From the NCBI RefSeq assembly GCF_002368115.1, contig NZ_AP018316.1, positions 4,212,666-4,276,665 of the forward strand: a DNA stretch of 64,000 nt, written 5' to 3'. How positions within the stretch are numbered: the first letter of the stretch is position 1; every line of letters starts with the position of its first letter. Positions 1 through 8,214 of this stretch are shown here, in pieces. This DNA comes from Dolichospermum compactum NIES-806. GTDB lineage: Bacteria > Cyanobacteriota > Cyanobacteriia > Cyanobacteriales > Nostocaceae. The notes beneath the pieces were generated by a model. The model ran no database searches and was not told the DNA's origin. It worked only from the letters and a program-made list of their open reading frames with translations. Made by a program: the position numbers and the translations under genes.

Positions 1-65
1 TGTAGGGGTAGCGCCCCCGTGCCTACCCCGGTATTTGTAGCAACCACAGGGGGTTGGCCCCTACA
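1..65. repeat. Dispersed palindromic intergenic repeat
   Basis: The segment opens with TGTAGGGG and closes with the inverse CCCCTACA, with GC-rich text between. A close relative of its left half (aggggcagcacccccgtacc) is found at about 7107-7132, inside the 3' end of the CHAT gene. It is probably a dispersed cyanobacterial repeat. The AT-rich stretch after it, to position 240, holds no gene I can support. Confidence 0.6.
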
Positions 66-240
66 AAATTGATTGGTTTAGAAACTTTAAAATGATAATT
101 AAGTTTGGCGATATATATCTCGTTATCTTGTTCCAAGCCTCTGACTGGGAATGCTATCACGAGGTTCTCTCTTTTAGAATTTTTTACTATACTGAGTATA
201 GTAACGTAGTATTGTACATTGTGCATTGTTTTTTCCCTGT

Positions 241-493
241 CTTAGGGAACACCAAAAAATAAATTACCCAATTTTGTGGGATGGGCATCCTGCCCGTCCT
301 TGGTAATTAGCGGGCAAGATGCCCGCACCACAAGAAACTTTTGGGGATTTTTTTAATTGGAAGTCCCTTAGGGAACACCAAAAAATAAATTACCCAATTT
401 TGTGGGATGGGCATCCTGCCCGTCCTTGATGATTAGCTGGCAATTCGTCCCGCACCACAAGAAATTTTTGGGTATTTTTTTAATTGGAAGTCC
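241..493. repeat. Tandem direct repeat, two units of about 126 bp
   Basis: Unit 1 is 241-366 and unit 2 is 367-493; they are nearly identical, and a third start (cttag) follows at 494. Inside unit 1 an inverted pair, gggcatcctgcccg (283-296) and cgggcaagatgccc (311-324), would form a hairpin. In unit 2 the right arm has decayed. The array ends about 65 bp before the response-regulator start codon, so it occupies the likely promoter region. It looks like a duplicated MITE-like palindromic element. Confidence 0.75.
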
Positions 494-558
494 CTTAGTA
501 GTCAAGACTCACCAAATTTCGCTAGATTAGATCAAGGTACACTTAATAGGAATTTTCA

Positions 559-1254
559 ATGTCAGCACAATTGTTACTGGTAGATGACGAACCAGGATTG
601 CGGGAAGCCGTCAAAGAATACTTACAAGAAAGCGGTTTTAGGGTTCAAACTGCCAGTAATGCCCGTGAAGGTTGGAACTGGATGCAAGAGAACACAGCTG
701 ATTTGGTCATTTCTGATATTATGATGCCCCAGGTGGATGGCTATCAGTTCCTCAAGCAAATGCGAGATGACCCCCGTTTCCAAGCCTTACCAGTGGTATT
801 TTTAACTGCTAAGGGCATGACAGGCGATCGCATTCAAGGCTATCATGCAGGTGTTGATGCGTATTTACCTAAACCATTCGATCCTGATGAATTAGTCGCC
901 ATAGTTGAAAACTTACTAGCGCGTCGCAGCGCCCAAACTCCCACTACCGGGGAAGACAGCGACACCCCAAATCTTGCCGATTTGGCTAATCAAATCGCTC
1001 AAATTAGAATACTATTAACTCACAGGAGTGCGATATCCCAATCTCCAGCCCCGTTTAAAATAGATTTGACTCCTAGAGAGCAAAGTGTTTTAAATTTGGT
1101 AGCAGAAGGACTAATGAATAAGGAAATTGCCCGTCGCTTAGAAACAAGCGTCCGCAATGTCGAGAAGTATGTCAGCCGATTATTTAGTAAAACTGGTACT
1201 AATAGTCGCACCGAGTTAGTTCGTTTTGCTCTAGAACATGGTCTAGCTAAGTAA
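559..1254 (+). CDS. Response regulator, REC plus LuxR-type HTH (Rre1/Ycf29-like)
   Basis: A 231-residue two-component response regulator. The receiver domain (about residues 4-120) has the acidic pair D9/D10, the phospho-acceptor D53 in SDIMMP, T83 and K105 in PKPF, which is the complete catalytic set. The C-terminal part (about 165-228) is a NarL/LuxR helix-turn-helix with LTPREQSVLNLVAEG and the recognition-helix region NKEIARRLETSVRNVEKYVSRLF. The architecture resembles the cyanobacterial Rre1/Ycf29 group, whose member in Synechocystis takes part in stress responses. Orthology is not proven, so no symbol is given. No histidine kinase gene is adjacent, so it is an orphan regulator. The upstream region carries a tandem repeat ending about 65 bp before the ATG. 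Confidence 0.88.
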   Translation: MSAQLLLVDDEPGLREAVKEYLQESGFRVQTASNAREGWNWMQENTADLVISDIMMPQVDGYQFLKQMRDDPRFQALPVVFLTAKGMTGDRIQGYHAGVDAYLPKPFDPDELVAIVENLLARRSAQTPTTGEDSDTPNLADLANQIAQIRILLTHRSAISQSPAPFKIDLTPREQSVLNLVAEGLMNKEIARRLETSVRNVEKYVSRLFSKTGTNSRTELVRFALEHGLAK

Positions 1255-1520
1255 ACTACATCTACTAGTGATTAGAGTTACTTGGTAAAAAAATGGTAAA
1301 ATGCACCTAGATAACTTGGCTGCCGAAATAGTAACATAATGTTGCATATTTTTACTACTAATTTTCCTAGCTTGCCAGTACGAAGACGCAAATATTGTAG
1401 ACGTAGTTTTACGTTTACAAGCAAACTTATTATTGGGGAAAATAGGTAGAGGCAGACTTTTAAAACTTAATCTTGAAAACCCTAAATTAGATAGGCTACT
1501 ATAAGTAATTACACTGAATA

Positions 1521-1802
1521 CTATTGTATGGCATCAGCGAAATTGCGTAACCGCATCAGTTGACGGCGCATTTGTGGAGAGGCTTTAAACTCCGAAATCT
1601 CCTGGGCTTTAACTGATGCTTGTAAGGTTTCTAAAAAATCGTCAGATCCTTCTGTTAAAGCTTCTAGTAATACTTGCAACAGTTGCTCACGATCACTTAA
1701 CAAACTCTTTTCCTCAATCAGACGAAATTTGAGGTGAATTTCACAGTCATAAACACCTACTTCGGGATTATTTATTTGACGTGGTAATGCTTTGGAGTTC
1801 AT
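1521..1802 (-). CDS. Small conserved cyanobacterial protein, possible Asr1734/Npun_R1517-type heterocyst regulator
   Basis: A 93-residue soluble protein with an N-terminal beta-like segment (YDCEIHLKFRLIEE) and a helical middle and C-terminus rich in Leu/Glu (REQLLQVLLEALTEG, QMRRQLMRLRNFAD). No catalytic motif, signal peptide or membrane segment is visible. The sequence recalls the short proteins named for Npun_R1517 and Anabaena asr1734, which have been linked to negative control of heterocyst differentiation. That assignment is from memory and is tentative. The gene stands alone and points away from ndhM. Its upstream region (1803-2609) is AT-rich and long, which would suit a regulated promoter. 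Confidence 0.55.
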   Translation of the reverse strand: MNSKALPRQINNPEVGVYDCEIHLKFRLIEEKSLLSDREQLLQVLLEALTEGSDDFLETLQASVKAQEISEFKASPQMRRQLMRLRNFADAIQ

Positions 1803-2412
1803 AGTTTTGAGGATTCCTTCACTCAGTGTTTATACGGATTAGGGACTAAATCTTCAGAAAAATTCCTTATACTTTCTTTATACTTTTGTGAATCCAAAGT
1901 TTTTACAGATCAGAATTTCTCCTTATCCATAAAACTGGCATTCTATTTTACTCCCCCTGTCTTTTTTCAGTTAGATTTTACTATTTTTTGATGTTTCTTT
2001 ACTAGTTATGGCATATCTTAGCCATAAACTATTATTCGATTTTTGAGATGTTATACCATGAAGTTTTTGTAAAGAGTTGATTGCCCTTGATAAAGGTTTT
2101 TACATCAACTTGTTAAAAACGTCAAGAAATATTATTTTTTTTACTTTTATTCCCTAGTAATACTTAAGCATTTTTACTGAAGACGCTCCTTTGATAAATG
2201 CAATTCATAATTGTAGGAAAATTCATTAAAGTCACTACAAGCTGAGTATATTTACATGAGAAAAAATCAGAATCAGTCAAGAAATCAGGAAATTTTTTGT
2301 GAATAATCACATCCATGAAGCAAGACCAACAGCAAAATTACAACAGATGGCAGATAAATGAGATACAAAGTGGAAATCAAAACCCAAACACCTCTCTTTC
2401 TCCTTCCTTCTT

Positions 2413-2502
2413 CCTAAACTCCTAAACTCCTAAACTCCTAAACTCCTAAACTCCTGAACTCCTGACTCCGAACTCCGAACTCCGAACTCCGAACTCCGAA
2501 CT
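2413..2502. repeat. Short tandem repeat array (8-mer then 7-mer)
   Basis: Five copies of cctaaact plus one cctgaact (2413-2460) pass through cctgact (2461-2467) into five copies of ccgaact (2468-2502). The array moves from an 8-bp to a 7-bp period, showing how such arrays drift. It lies in the 806-bp gene-free interval 1803-2609, about 105 bp upstream of ndhM. The rest of that interval is AT-rich and shows no other feature I can support. Confidence 0.9.
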
Positions 2503-2609
2503 GCAAACTCGTAGATTCAGTGACTTTCTCATTCATTTCTGCTGTAAGCTCAAACATAGCAGTTAAAATGATTGCAGTGTAATTCAGCTAAATTCTTACA
2601 CCCAAATTT

Positions 2610-2966
2610 ATGGATAACCTGATGCTGCTCAAGTCCACAACCCGTCATGTTCGCATTTTTGCGGCTGAAATGGACAAAGATGACCTGATTCCAAGTAATC
2701 AAGTCTTGACATTGGATATTGATCCAGACAACGAGTTCAACTGGAATGAAGATGCTTTGCAAAAAGTTTATCGCCAGTTTGATCAACTGGTAGAAGCATC
2801 TAGTGGCGAGGATCTGACAGATTATAACTTACGCCGTATTGGTTCAGATTTGGAGCATTATCTGCGATCGCTCCTCCAAAAAGGTGAAATTAGCTATAAT
2901 CTCTCCAGTCGGGTTACTAACTACAGTATGGGACTACCCCAAGTAGCAACTAGTAACAACCAATAG
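2610..2966 (+). CDS. ndhM: NAD(P)H-quinone oxidoreductase subunit M
   Basis: A 118-residue subunit specific to the cyanobacterial/chloroplast NDH-1 complex, which moves electrons from ferredoxin to plastoquinone in thylakoid cyclic electron flow and respiration. NdhM is a peripheral-arm subunit without cofactors. The hallmark segments are LLKSTTRHVRIFAAE, LTLDIDPDNEFNW, DLTDYNLRRIG, YLRSLLQKGEISY and TNYSMGLPQ. It has the normal family length. The first ATG is used here; a second in-frame ATG four codons later (2622) is also possible because no strong ribosome-binding site separates them. It is monocistronic as far as can be seen. Confidence 0.96.
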   Translation: MDNLMLLKSTTRHVRIFAAEMDKDDLIPSNQVLTLDIDPDNEFNWNEDALQKVYRQFDQLVEASSGEDLTDYNLRRIGSDLEHYLRSLLQKGEISYNLSSRVTNYSMGLPQVATSNNQ

Positions 2967-3179
2967 AATAGTACATATTTACTTAGTCCTGGCGAAGATA
3001 ATTCGCCGGCTATGTCAAGTTTTAGTGACAGATTGAAGATTAGTTCTGCTATTGCTACATATTCCCACAACAATAAAAGTTATGATAAGTTTGTGGGTTG
3101 CTAAAAATATGCGCGGTAGTAACCATTGCTACCAAATACTGTTAAAAAAAATGCTAATTGCAGAATCGGTGGGAAAACT

Positions 3180-5363
3180 ATGGAAAATGATGCGGTAACG
3201 CTCTGCTGCCCAAATGAATATTGTCAATCGGCTAATCCCCTCACCCACAAATTTTGCCAGCAGTGTTCCACTCCCTTGCCAAAGCGTTATCTTTGGGCTG
3301 TGGGCAGTGATTTTAGTCATTGTCATGGGTCTATTTTAAACGATGCGGGCGCTCGTTATTTAGTCATTGATAAATCCATACTTTTAGATATTAAACCTGG
3401 TGTATTGCCCGAAATACCTGAATTAGATGATTTAGAAAAAATTAGACCCTACCTCAAACTCATCACCTATCGTCTCCATATCCCACAAGTTTATGGAATC
3501 CTCAATTTAAGTAATGAGCAGACTAAAACAGAGATACTACTATTAGAAAAACCACCATTAATAGTTAATGCAAACATTACTCAAGTTAATTTATGTAAAA
3601 GCTTAGACGATGCTTGGAGTCAAGCCTCATCAATGCGTCAAATTCATTGGCTATGGCAATTAGCTAATTTGTGGCAACCCCTAGTTATTGAAGGAGTAGC
3701 ATCTAGCCTTTTAGATAATTCTGTATTAAGAGTAGAAGGTGTACTAATCCGCTTATTAGAATTACGGTTCGATGATAAAAATTCGCCAACATTACCCCAA
3801 CTAGGAGAATTTTGGCAGCAGTTACTACCAACTACTAAACCAAATATTGCTCCATTTGTGCAACAAGTATGTGATTGGTTAATTAAAGGAGAAATTAACT
3901 CATCGAGTCAATTAATTAAAATTTTAGACCAGGGATTGAGTCAATTAGCACAATCTCAAACAACCACAATTAAAATCTATACTAAAACAGACCCAGGACC
4001 CAGCCGCCCCCGTAACGAAGATGCTTGTTATCCTGCCGGGGACACTTTAATCACGAAACCACCGCAGGAGAACACCCTAGCTATTGTTTGTGATGGTATT
4101 GGTGGACATGAAGGCGGTAACGTGGCTTCCAACCTGGCAATTGAAACTATTTATAAACAAGTCAAAGAACTGACTTCAGTTCCCACCGAAAATATAGATC
4201 CCGCTTTACTACTTTCGGACTTAGAACTGGCAGTAGCCACAGCTAATGACAAAATCAGCCAGCGTAACGATAACGAACACCGTCAAGGGCGACAACGCAT
4301 GGGAACAACTATTGTTATGGCTTTACCTATTGCCCATGAAATGTATATTGCCCATGTCGGTGATAGTCGTGCCTATTGGATTACTAATCATGGTTGTCAT
4401 CAAGTTACCTTAGATGATGATGTTGCATCCCGTGAAGTCCGTTTAGGCTATGCTCTCTACAGAGAAGCTTTAGAACACAGTGGTTCTGGTTCATTAGTTC
4501 AGGCATTGGGAATGGGTAAAAGTACCTCGCTACACCCCACATCTCAACGTTTTATTGTTGATGAAGATGCTGTTTTCTTACTCACATCCGATGGGTTGAG
4601 TGATTTTGATAGAGTGGAAGAATCTTGGGAAACTGAAATATTACCTCTTCTCTCTGGAAAAACAAGTATAGAAGATGTTGCCCAAAGATTAATAGAAATT
4701 GCTAATACTAAAAATGGACATGATAATGCCACTATTGCCTTAGTACATTATCATGTTGAATACTCTGAACCAGAGACGATAATTACAGCGGATATTTCTC
4801 ATCTTTTACCTGATACAGAATTATACTCGACAGGTGATGATACAGCCAATGGACAGAGTTTTATTAATAGTCCGAAAACTCAAGTTATTTCTGAACGCAA
4901 GACTGCTAGACTTTCCCAATTACCATTACAGTTGTTTATTCTTTTAGGGTTAACATTATCATCTGGTTTGTTGGGATATTGGTTTAAACTCCAAATTAAG
5001 TCACCAACAGTAATTTCTTCTCCCTCTCCATTTTCTACAGGTAAACCACCAACTTTGACGGCACAAAGAAGTTTAGAAAATCTTGCTCCTAGTTGGGTAA
5101 TTCAAGCTAATAATTCCATAATCTTAAATAGGCAAACTTTCCCTGCTGAAAGTTTTTTCCAAGTTATAGAGAAAAAAGATAATCCTAATGCTGTGGATAA
5201 TCCAGATGTGCGGTTGCGGGTCTGTGAAAAATCCAGTCCGGCATCAGCAACTCCTAAAATAGTACAACTGAAATTTTCTGAACTGCAAGATTTAGTCAAG
5301 GACATCTCTATTTTACAATCAGATCAACCTAGCATTTGTGAGCAGGAAACAGGGAACAGGTAG
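3180..5363 (+). CDS. PP2C-family Ser/Thr phosphatase with zinc-ribbon N-terminus and a membrane anchor
   Basis: About 727 residues from the ATG at 3180, which follows a ggtggg-like ribosome site; a TTG at 3126 would add 18 residues and is less likely. The N-terminus is a four-Cys prefix (CCPNEYC...FCQQC). A central region of unknown fold follows, then a PP2C domain at about 265-515 with DPGPSRPRNEDA, VCDGIGGHEGG, HVGDSRAYW, LTSDGLSDF and GHDNATIALV, so the metal-binding aspartates are present. A single hydrophobic segment (LFILLGLTLSSGLLGYWF, about 585-605) would place about 120 residues outside the cytoplasm. It lies directly upstream of the CHAT/FHA gene. I infer that it dephosphorylates phospho-threonine ligands read by that FHA domain. 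Confidence 0.9.
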   Translation: MENDAVTLCCPNEYCQSANPLTHKFCQQCSTPLPKRYLWAVGSDFSHCHGSILNDAGARYLVIDKSILLDIKPGVLPEIPELDDLEKIRPYLKLITYRLHIPQVYGILNLSNEQTKTEILLLEKPPLIVNANITQVNLCKSLDDAWSQASSMRQIHWLWQLANLWQPLVIEGVASSLLDNSVLRVEGVLIRLLELRFDDKNSPTLPQLGEFWQQLLPTTKPNIAPFVQQVCDWLIKGEINSSSQLIKILDQGLSQLAQSQTTTIKIYTKTDPGPSRPRNEDACYPAGDTLITKPPQENTLAIVCDGIGGHEGGNVASNLAIETIYKQVKELTSVPTENIDPALLLSDLELAVATANDKISQRNDNEHRQGRQRMGTTIVMALPIAHEMYIAHVGDSRAYWITNHGCHQVTLDDDVASREVRLGYALYREALEHSGSGSLVQALGMGKSTSLHPTSQRFIVDEDAVFLLTSDGLSDFDRVEESWETEILPLLSGKTSIEDVAQRLIEIANTKNGHDNATIALVHYHVEYSEPETIITADISHLLPDTELYSTGDDTANGQSFINSPKTQVISERKTARLSQLPLQLFILLGLTLSSGLLGYWFKLQIKSPTVISSPSPFSTGKPPTLTAQRSLENLAPSWVIQANNSIILNRQTFPAESFFQVIEKKDNPNAVDNPDVRLRVCEKSSPASATPKIVQLKFSELQDLVKDISILQSDQPSICEQETGNR

Positions 5364-5371
5364 AAATTTTC

Positions 5372-5490
5372 CCAATGACCAATGACCAATGACCAATGAC
5401 CAATGACCAATGACCAATGACCAATGACCAATGACCAATGACCAATGACCAATGACCAATGACCAATGACCAATGACCAATGACCAATGA
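5372..5490. repeat. Perfect heptanucleotide tandem array, 17 x CCAATGA
   Basis: Seventeen uninterrupted copies of ccaatga fill 119 bp between the PP2C stop codon (5363) and the CHAT gene. The last copy contains the first possible ATG of the CHAT gene (5487). No conventional ribosome-binding site can exist within the array. A 7-bp unit changes reading frame with each copy gained or lost, but copy-number change would alter only spacing here because the array is essentially noncoding. Confidence 0.97.
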
Positions 5491-7148
5491 CCAAATCCAT
5501 GTCTAGCCCGAATTTGGCAATGCCTTCGGCGAGTATAGCGATCGCCCGTCTAGTAAATACTGGCACAGATCACTTCGCTATTTGGGTAGTCAAAGCACCA
5601 TATCCTAGTGGTTATGTTCTCCGTGATTGTGTTTTCTCCCCTGAACTTAATCAAGTTTGGCAAGAATGGCAACAAATGTTTGCTGGTCATAGTCCCCTGG
5701 ATATTCCTTCTAATGCAATTTCTTCATCAGTCAATACTTTGCCATTAACTGTAATTTCACCCGCTGAAGGTCAAAGTACCAGTCCTTATAGTAGTCGTCT
5801 GATGCAATCATTAGGCATCAATCTCTGGGGATGGATATTTGATGGGGCGATTTTGAGTAGCTGGGAACGGAGTCGGGGTATGGCTATGGGTCAAAAGACT
5901 CAATTACGCTTTCGGTTAGAAATTCGTGATCCTGATCTAATTGCCCTCCCCTGGGAAATTATGCAGCGGGAAGTTGGACAATCCGCCATATCTCTTTCCC
6001 AAGATGTTTTATTTAGTCGTACCATCAGCGCAGTTGAACCATTACCAGAATTGCGGACTGACCGGGCGGTAAATATTCTGCTGGTGTTAGGACATAATCA
6101 TAAATTACAACTAGATCAGGAAGCGTCTTTACTAAAAAAGACATTGTTAGAAGGTCATCCTGGGGGCAAAACTGCCGCTGGATACGCACCTTGTACAGTA
6201 AAAACCCTGATCCAACCGACAAAGGCAGAGTTAATTCAGGAGTTAGAAACTAAAGTTTATAATGTGTTTTTTTATGCTGGTCATGGATTACCAGATCCAG
6301 ATGGAGGCTCATTATTTTTAGGAAATGAACTCAGAATTAATGGCATAGAATTAGCTCAGGTTTTAACACGAACAGGCATAAAATTGGGAGTTTTTAACGC
6401 CTGTTGGGGAGCGCAACCAGCAGCAGTTGATCACAAGGCTATACTGGCTAGTAGTTTGGCTGAGGTGTTGATTCGTCATGGTGTGCCAGCGGTATTGGGG
6501 ATGCGTGATGAAATTGCTGATGCCGAAAGTCATAGTTTTATTCAAACCTTTGCTTTCAGTTTGCGATCGCGTAAATTAATTGATGAAGCAGTGGCAACCG
6601 CTAGACAAGAACTATTGACACTGTATAAATTTAATCAACCAGCTTGGACATTACCAGTTCTCTACCTCCATCCTGATTTTGATGGAGAACTGATTAAAGA
6701 TGTGGATGAAGGAGTCACAGAACTACCCAATACGGCGATTTCTGACCTAGTTACCCCCGTTAATACAGCTTATTTGCGATCGCTCACACCAGGAGGCAAA
6801 ACTTGGCCATTACGTTCTGGAGTCACCCGCATCGGTCGCACAAAGGAGAATGATATTATCATCCCCGAAATTTATATTTCTAGACACCACGCAGAAATTT
6901 TATGTCGAAAGACTCTCAAAGAAACTACATCCATGACCACTTATTACCTACAGGATTTCTCTACCTATGGGACAACCTGGTATTTAAGCCCTAATGGTTG
7001 GCAACAAATTCTCCGGGAAGAAGTACCTTTAACTTCAGGAATGCAGTTAATGTTTGGGAGTTCTAAAGGTGAAATTTGGGAATTTATTCGAGAGGATTCC
7101 ATCCCTAGGGGCAGCACCCCCGTACCTACCCCCAAAAGTCACTCATAA
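5487..7148 (+). CDS. CHAT-domain (caspase-like) protease with C-terminal FHA domain
   Basis: About 553 residues. The CHAT domain (about 110-390) carries the catalytic pair: H266 in FFYAGHG and C306 in FNACWG. A C-terminal FHA domain (about 430-530) has RIGRTKENDI and YISRHHAEI, the usual phospho-threonine-binding loops. CHAT proteins are clan CD cysteine proteases used in bacterial cell-fate and defence pathways. The order phosphatase then FHA-protease suggests control by phosphorylation, which is my inference. The start is uncertain: ATG 5487 lies in the last heptamer of the preceding array, and ATG 5499 is the alternative. The last dozen residues (RGSTPVPTPKSHS) are encoded by a dispersed repeat related to positions 1-30. 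Confidence 0.88.
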   Translation: MTKSMSSPNLAMPSASIAIARLVNTGTDHFAIWVVKAPYPSGYVLRDCVFSPELNQVWQEWQQMFAGHSPLDIPSNAISSSVNTLPLTVISPAEGQSTSPYSSRLMQSLGINLWGWIFDGAILSSWERSRGMAMGQKTQLRFRLEIRDPDLIALPWEIMQREVGQSAISLSQDVLFSRTISAVEPLPELRTDRAVNILLVLGHNHKLQLDQEASLLKKTLLEGHPGGKTAAGYAPCTVKTLIQPTKAELIQELETKVYNVFFYAGHGLPDPDGGSLFLGNELRINGIELAQVLTRTGIKLGVFNACWGAQPAAVDHKAILASSLAEVLIRHGVPAVLGMRDEIADAESHSFIQTFAFSLRSRKLIDEAVATARQELLTLYKFNQPAWTLPVLYLHPDFDGELIKDVDEGVTELPNTAISDLVTPVNTAYLRSLTPGGKTWPLRSGVTRIGRTKENDIIIPEIYISRHHAEILCRKTLKETTSMTTYYLQDFSTYGTTWYLSPNGWQQILREEVPLTSGMQLMFGSSKGEIWEFIREDSIPRGSTPVPTPKSHS

Positions 7149-7174
7149 AAACCAGTTGATAATTAACAATGAGG

Positions 7175-7290
7175 TAAGTAGGTTGGCGTTGAAAATAGTC
7201 GTTATAGCAAGGCAAGAGACAAGAGTGAAGAAGGTTTCAGCGATTTTACGTTTCTTTACACAGTTTGGTTTTATTGTGTTCACCTACTTA
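7175..7290. mobile_element. MITE, about 116 bp, TA-flanked inverted ends
   Basis: The ends are taagtaggt and its inverse acctactta. The inner sequence is homologous over its length to the element at 23514-23643 read on the other strand: both contain a gcgttgaaaat/gcgttaaaaat block, a gcaagg block and a gattttac-ttc-ttcaca block before ttcacctactta. The ends can be read as TA|AGTAGGT...ACCTACT|TA, as for IS630/Tc1-mariner-type elements. It has no coding capacity, so a transposase must act in trans. Confidence 0.75.
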
Positions 7291-7348
7291 CAGAATCTAA
7301 ATTCAAAGCCAGATAGAAAGCCAGTTTTACTCCTTCTTTCTTCTTCCC

Positions 7349-7379
7349 CCTGACTCCTGACTCCTGACTTCTTGACTCT
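7349..7379. repeat. Short heptamer repeat (CCTGACT type)
   Basis: Three copies of cctgact, the last followed by degenerate cttgact units, lie between the MITE and the next gene. The same repeat family occurs at 8182-8211 and 24210-24236. Confidence 0.8.
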
Positions 7380-7454
7380 TGCTGTATTTTGCGGAAATTC
7401 AATTTTTGAGATTGTAGCTGTCAATAGAACCTATAAATTAATAGTGAGAAGAAA

Positions 7455-8084
7455 ATGAAAACCCACATTAATGATTTAAATATTTTGAATATTGCCCCAT
7501 CAAATGTAGATTTAGAATTTATAGAAGCACTTTTAGCACCTGAAGATGCTGCTTATCCCTGGAATTTGGCTGATGAATCTTCAGAAGATTATTTTCATAA
7601 TATAGAACTACAGTTTGGGTTGCAAGATTTTTCCGATGCAGAACTGAGGATCAGTACCGACAATTTTTATCAACATCTAGATACAATGTGGGATCAGGTT
7701 GCTGTTCTGGAAAATAACAGTAGTAAAAATACTGTTAATTATCTTCAGGAAGTCTTGCAGAACGCTTTTTCAGTTATTCCTAGCGGTTTACTCACTGCGA
7801 TTGCTCAAAAAGCTGCTGAAGTTTCTATGCTTGAACAATCCGCTAGTGAGAAATTAGTGGAATGTGTACAAGCTTTACTACCTAGTTGGGAAGTAGATGA
7901 TCTGTTGGTTTTAGCTCGTCCTTTTGCTTATGCAATGCGAAGTATTGAAGCACACACATTAACATCGACAATTAGAGATTTTGAACATCGGGATTGGGCA
8001 AATTTATCAGAAATAGAACAGGCCAAAATTACTTTAGCGATCGCTGATTATGCCCTCCAACATCTCTCAAAATCTGATTCTTAA
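7455..8084 (+). CDS. Conserved hypothetical protein, helical
   Basis: A 209-residue acidic, mainly helical soluble protein. I do not recognise the family. Visible segments include an N-terminal stretch rich in Leu and acidic residues (DLEFIEALLAPEDAAYPW), an internal FSVIPSGLLTAIAQKAAEV and a Trp-containing SWEVDDLLVLARPFAYAMR. No signal peptide, membrane segment or catalytic motif is seen. It lies downstream of the CHAT/FHA gene in the same orientation but with about 300 bp, a MITE and heptamers between, so it is probably transcribed separately. It faces the FHA-PrsW gene tail to tail. A link to the signalling group would be only positional. Confidence 0.7.
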   Translation: MKTHINDLNILNIAPSNVDLEFIEALLAPEDAAYPWNLADESSEDYFHNIELQFGLQDFSDAELRISTDNFYQHLDTMWDQVAVLENNSSKNTVNYLQEVLQNAFSVIPSGLLTAIAQKAAEVSMLEQSASEKLVECVQALLPSWEVDDLLVLARPFAYAMRSIEAHTLTSTIRDFEHRDWANLSEIEQAKITLAIADYALQHLSKSDS

Positions 8085-8181
8085 GCGGTATCTACTCCAA
8101 TGAAATCAATAGTTCACAGAAAAAGTCATACACCCAGCCAATTTTAATTCTTTCTTCCTTCTTCCTTCTCCCTTCCTTGTT

Positions 8182-8211
8182 TCTGACTCCTGACTCCTGA
8201 CTCCTTGATTC
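8182..8211. repeat. Short heptamer repeat at a gene 3' end
   Basis: Copies of ctgactc followed by cttgattcctg abut the stop codon of the FHA-PrsW gene (complement, ends 8215). The same text sits in the same place next to the phosphohexomutase stop codon at 24240. Confidence 0.85.
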
Positions 8212-8214
8212 CTG

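Noticed and set aside
23..226. Minus-strand 67-codon frame
   Set aside because: Its end is encoded by the dispersed repeat at 1-65 and no family or ribosome site is recognised.
5372..5490. Possible CRISPR array
   Set aside because: The array is a perfect 7-bp tandem repeat with no spacers; no cas gene is present.
5324..5566. Minus-strand open frame with a VIGHWSL heptad protein repeat
   Set aside because: It is only the complement of the 17-copy CCAATGA array; the 7-bp unit gives a seven-residue peptide period in any open frame.
7054..7353. Plus-strand 99-codon frame
   Set aside because: It overlaps the CHAT/FHA gene in another frame and crosses a MITE.
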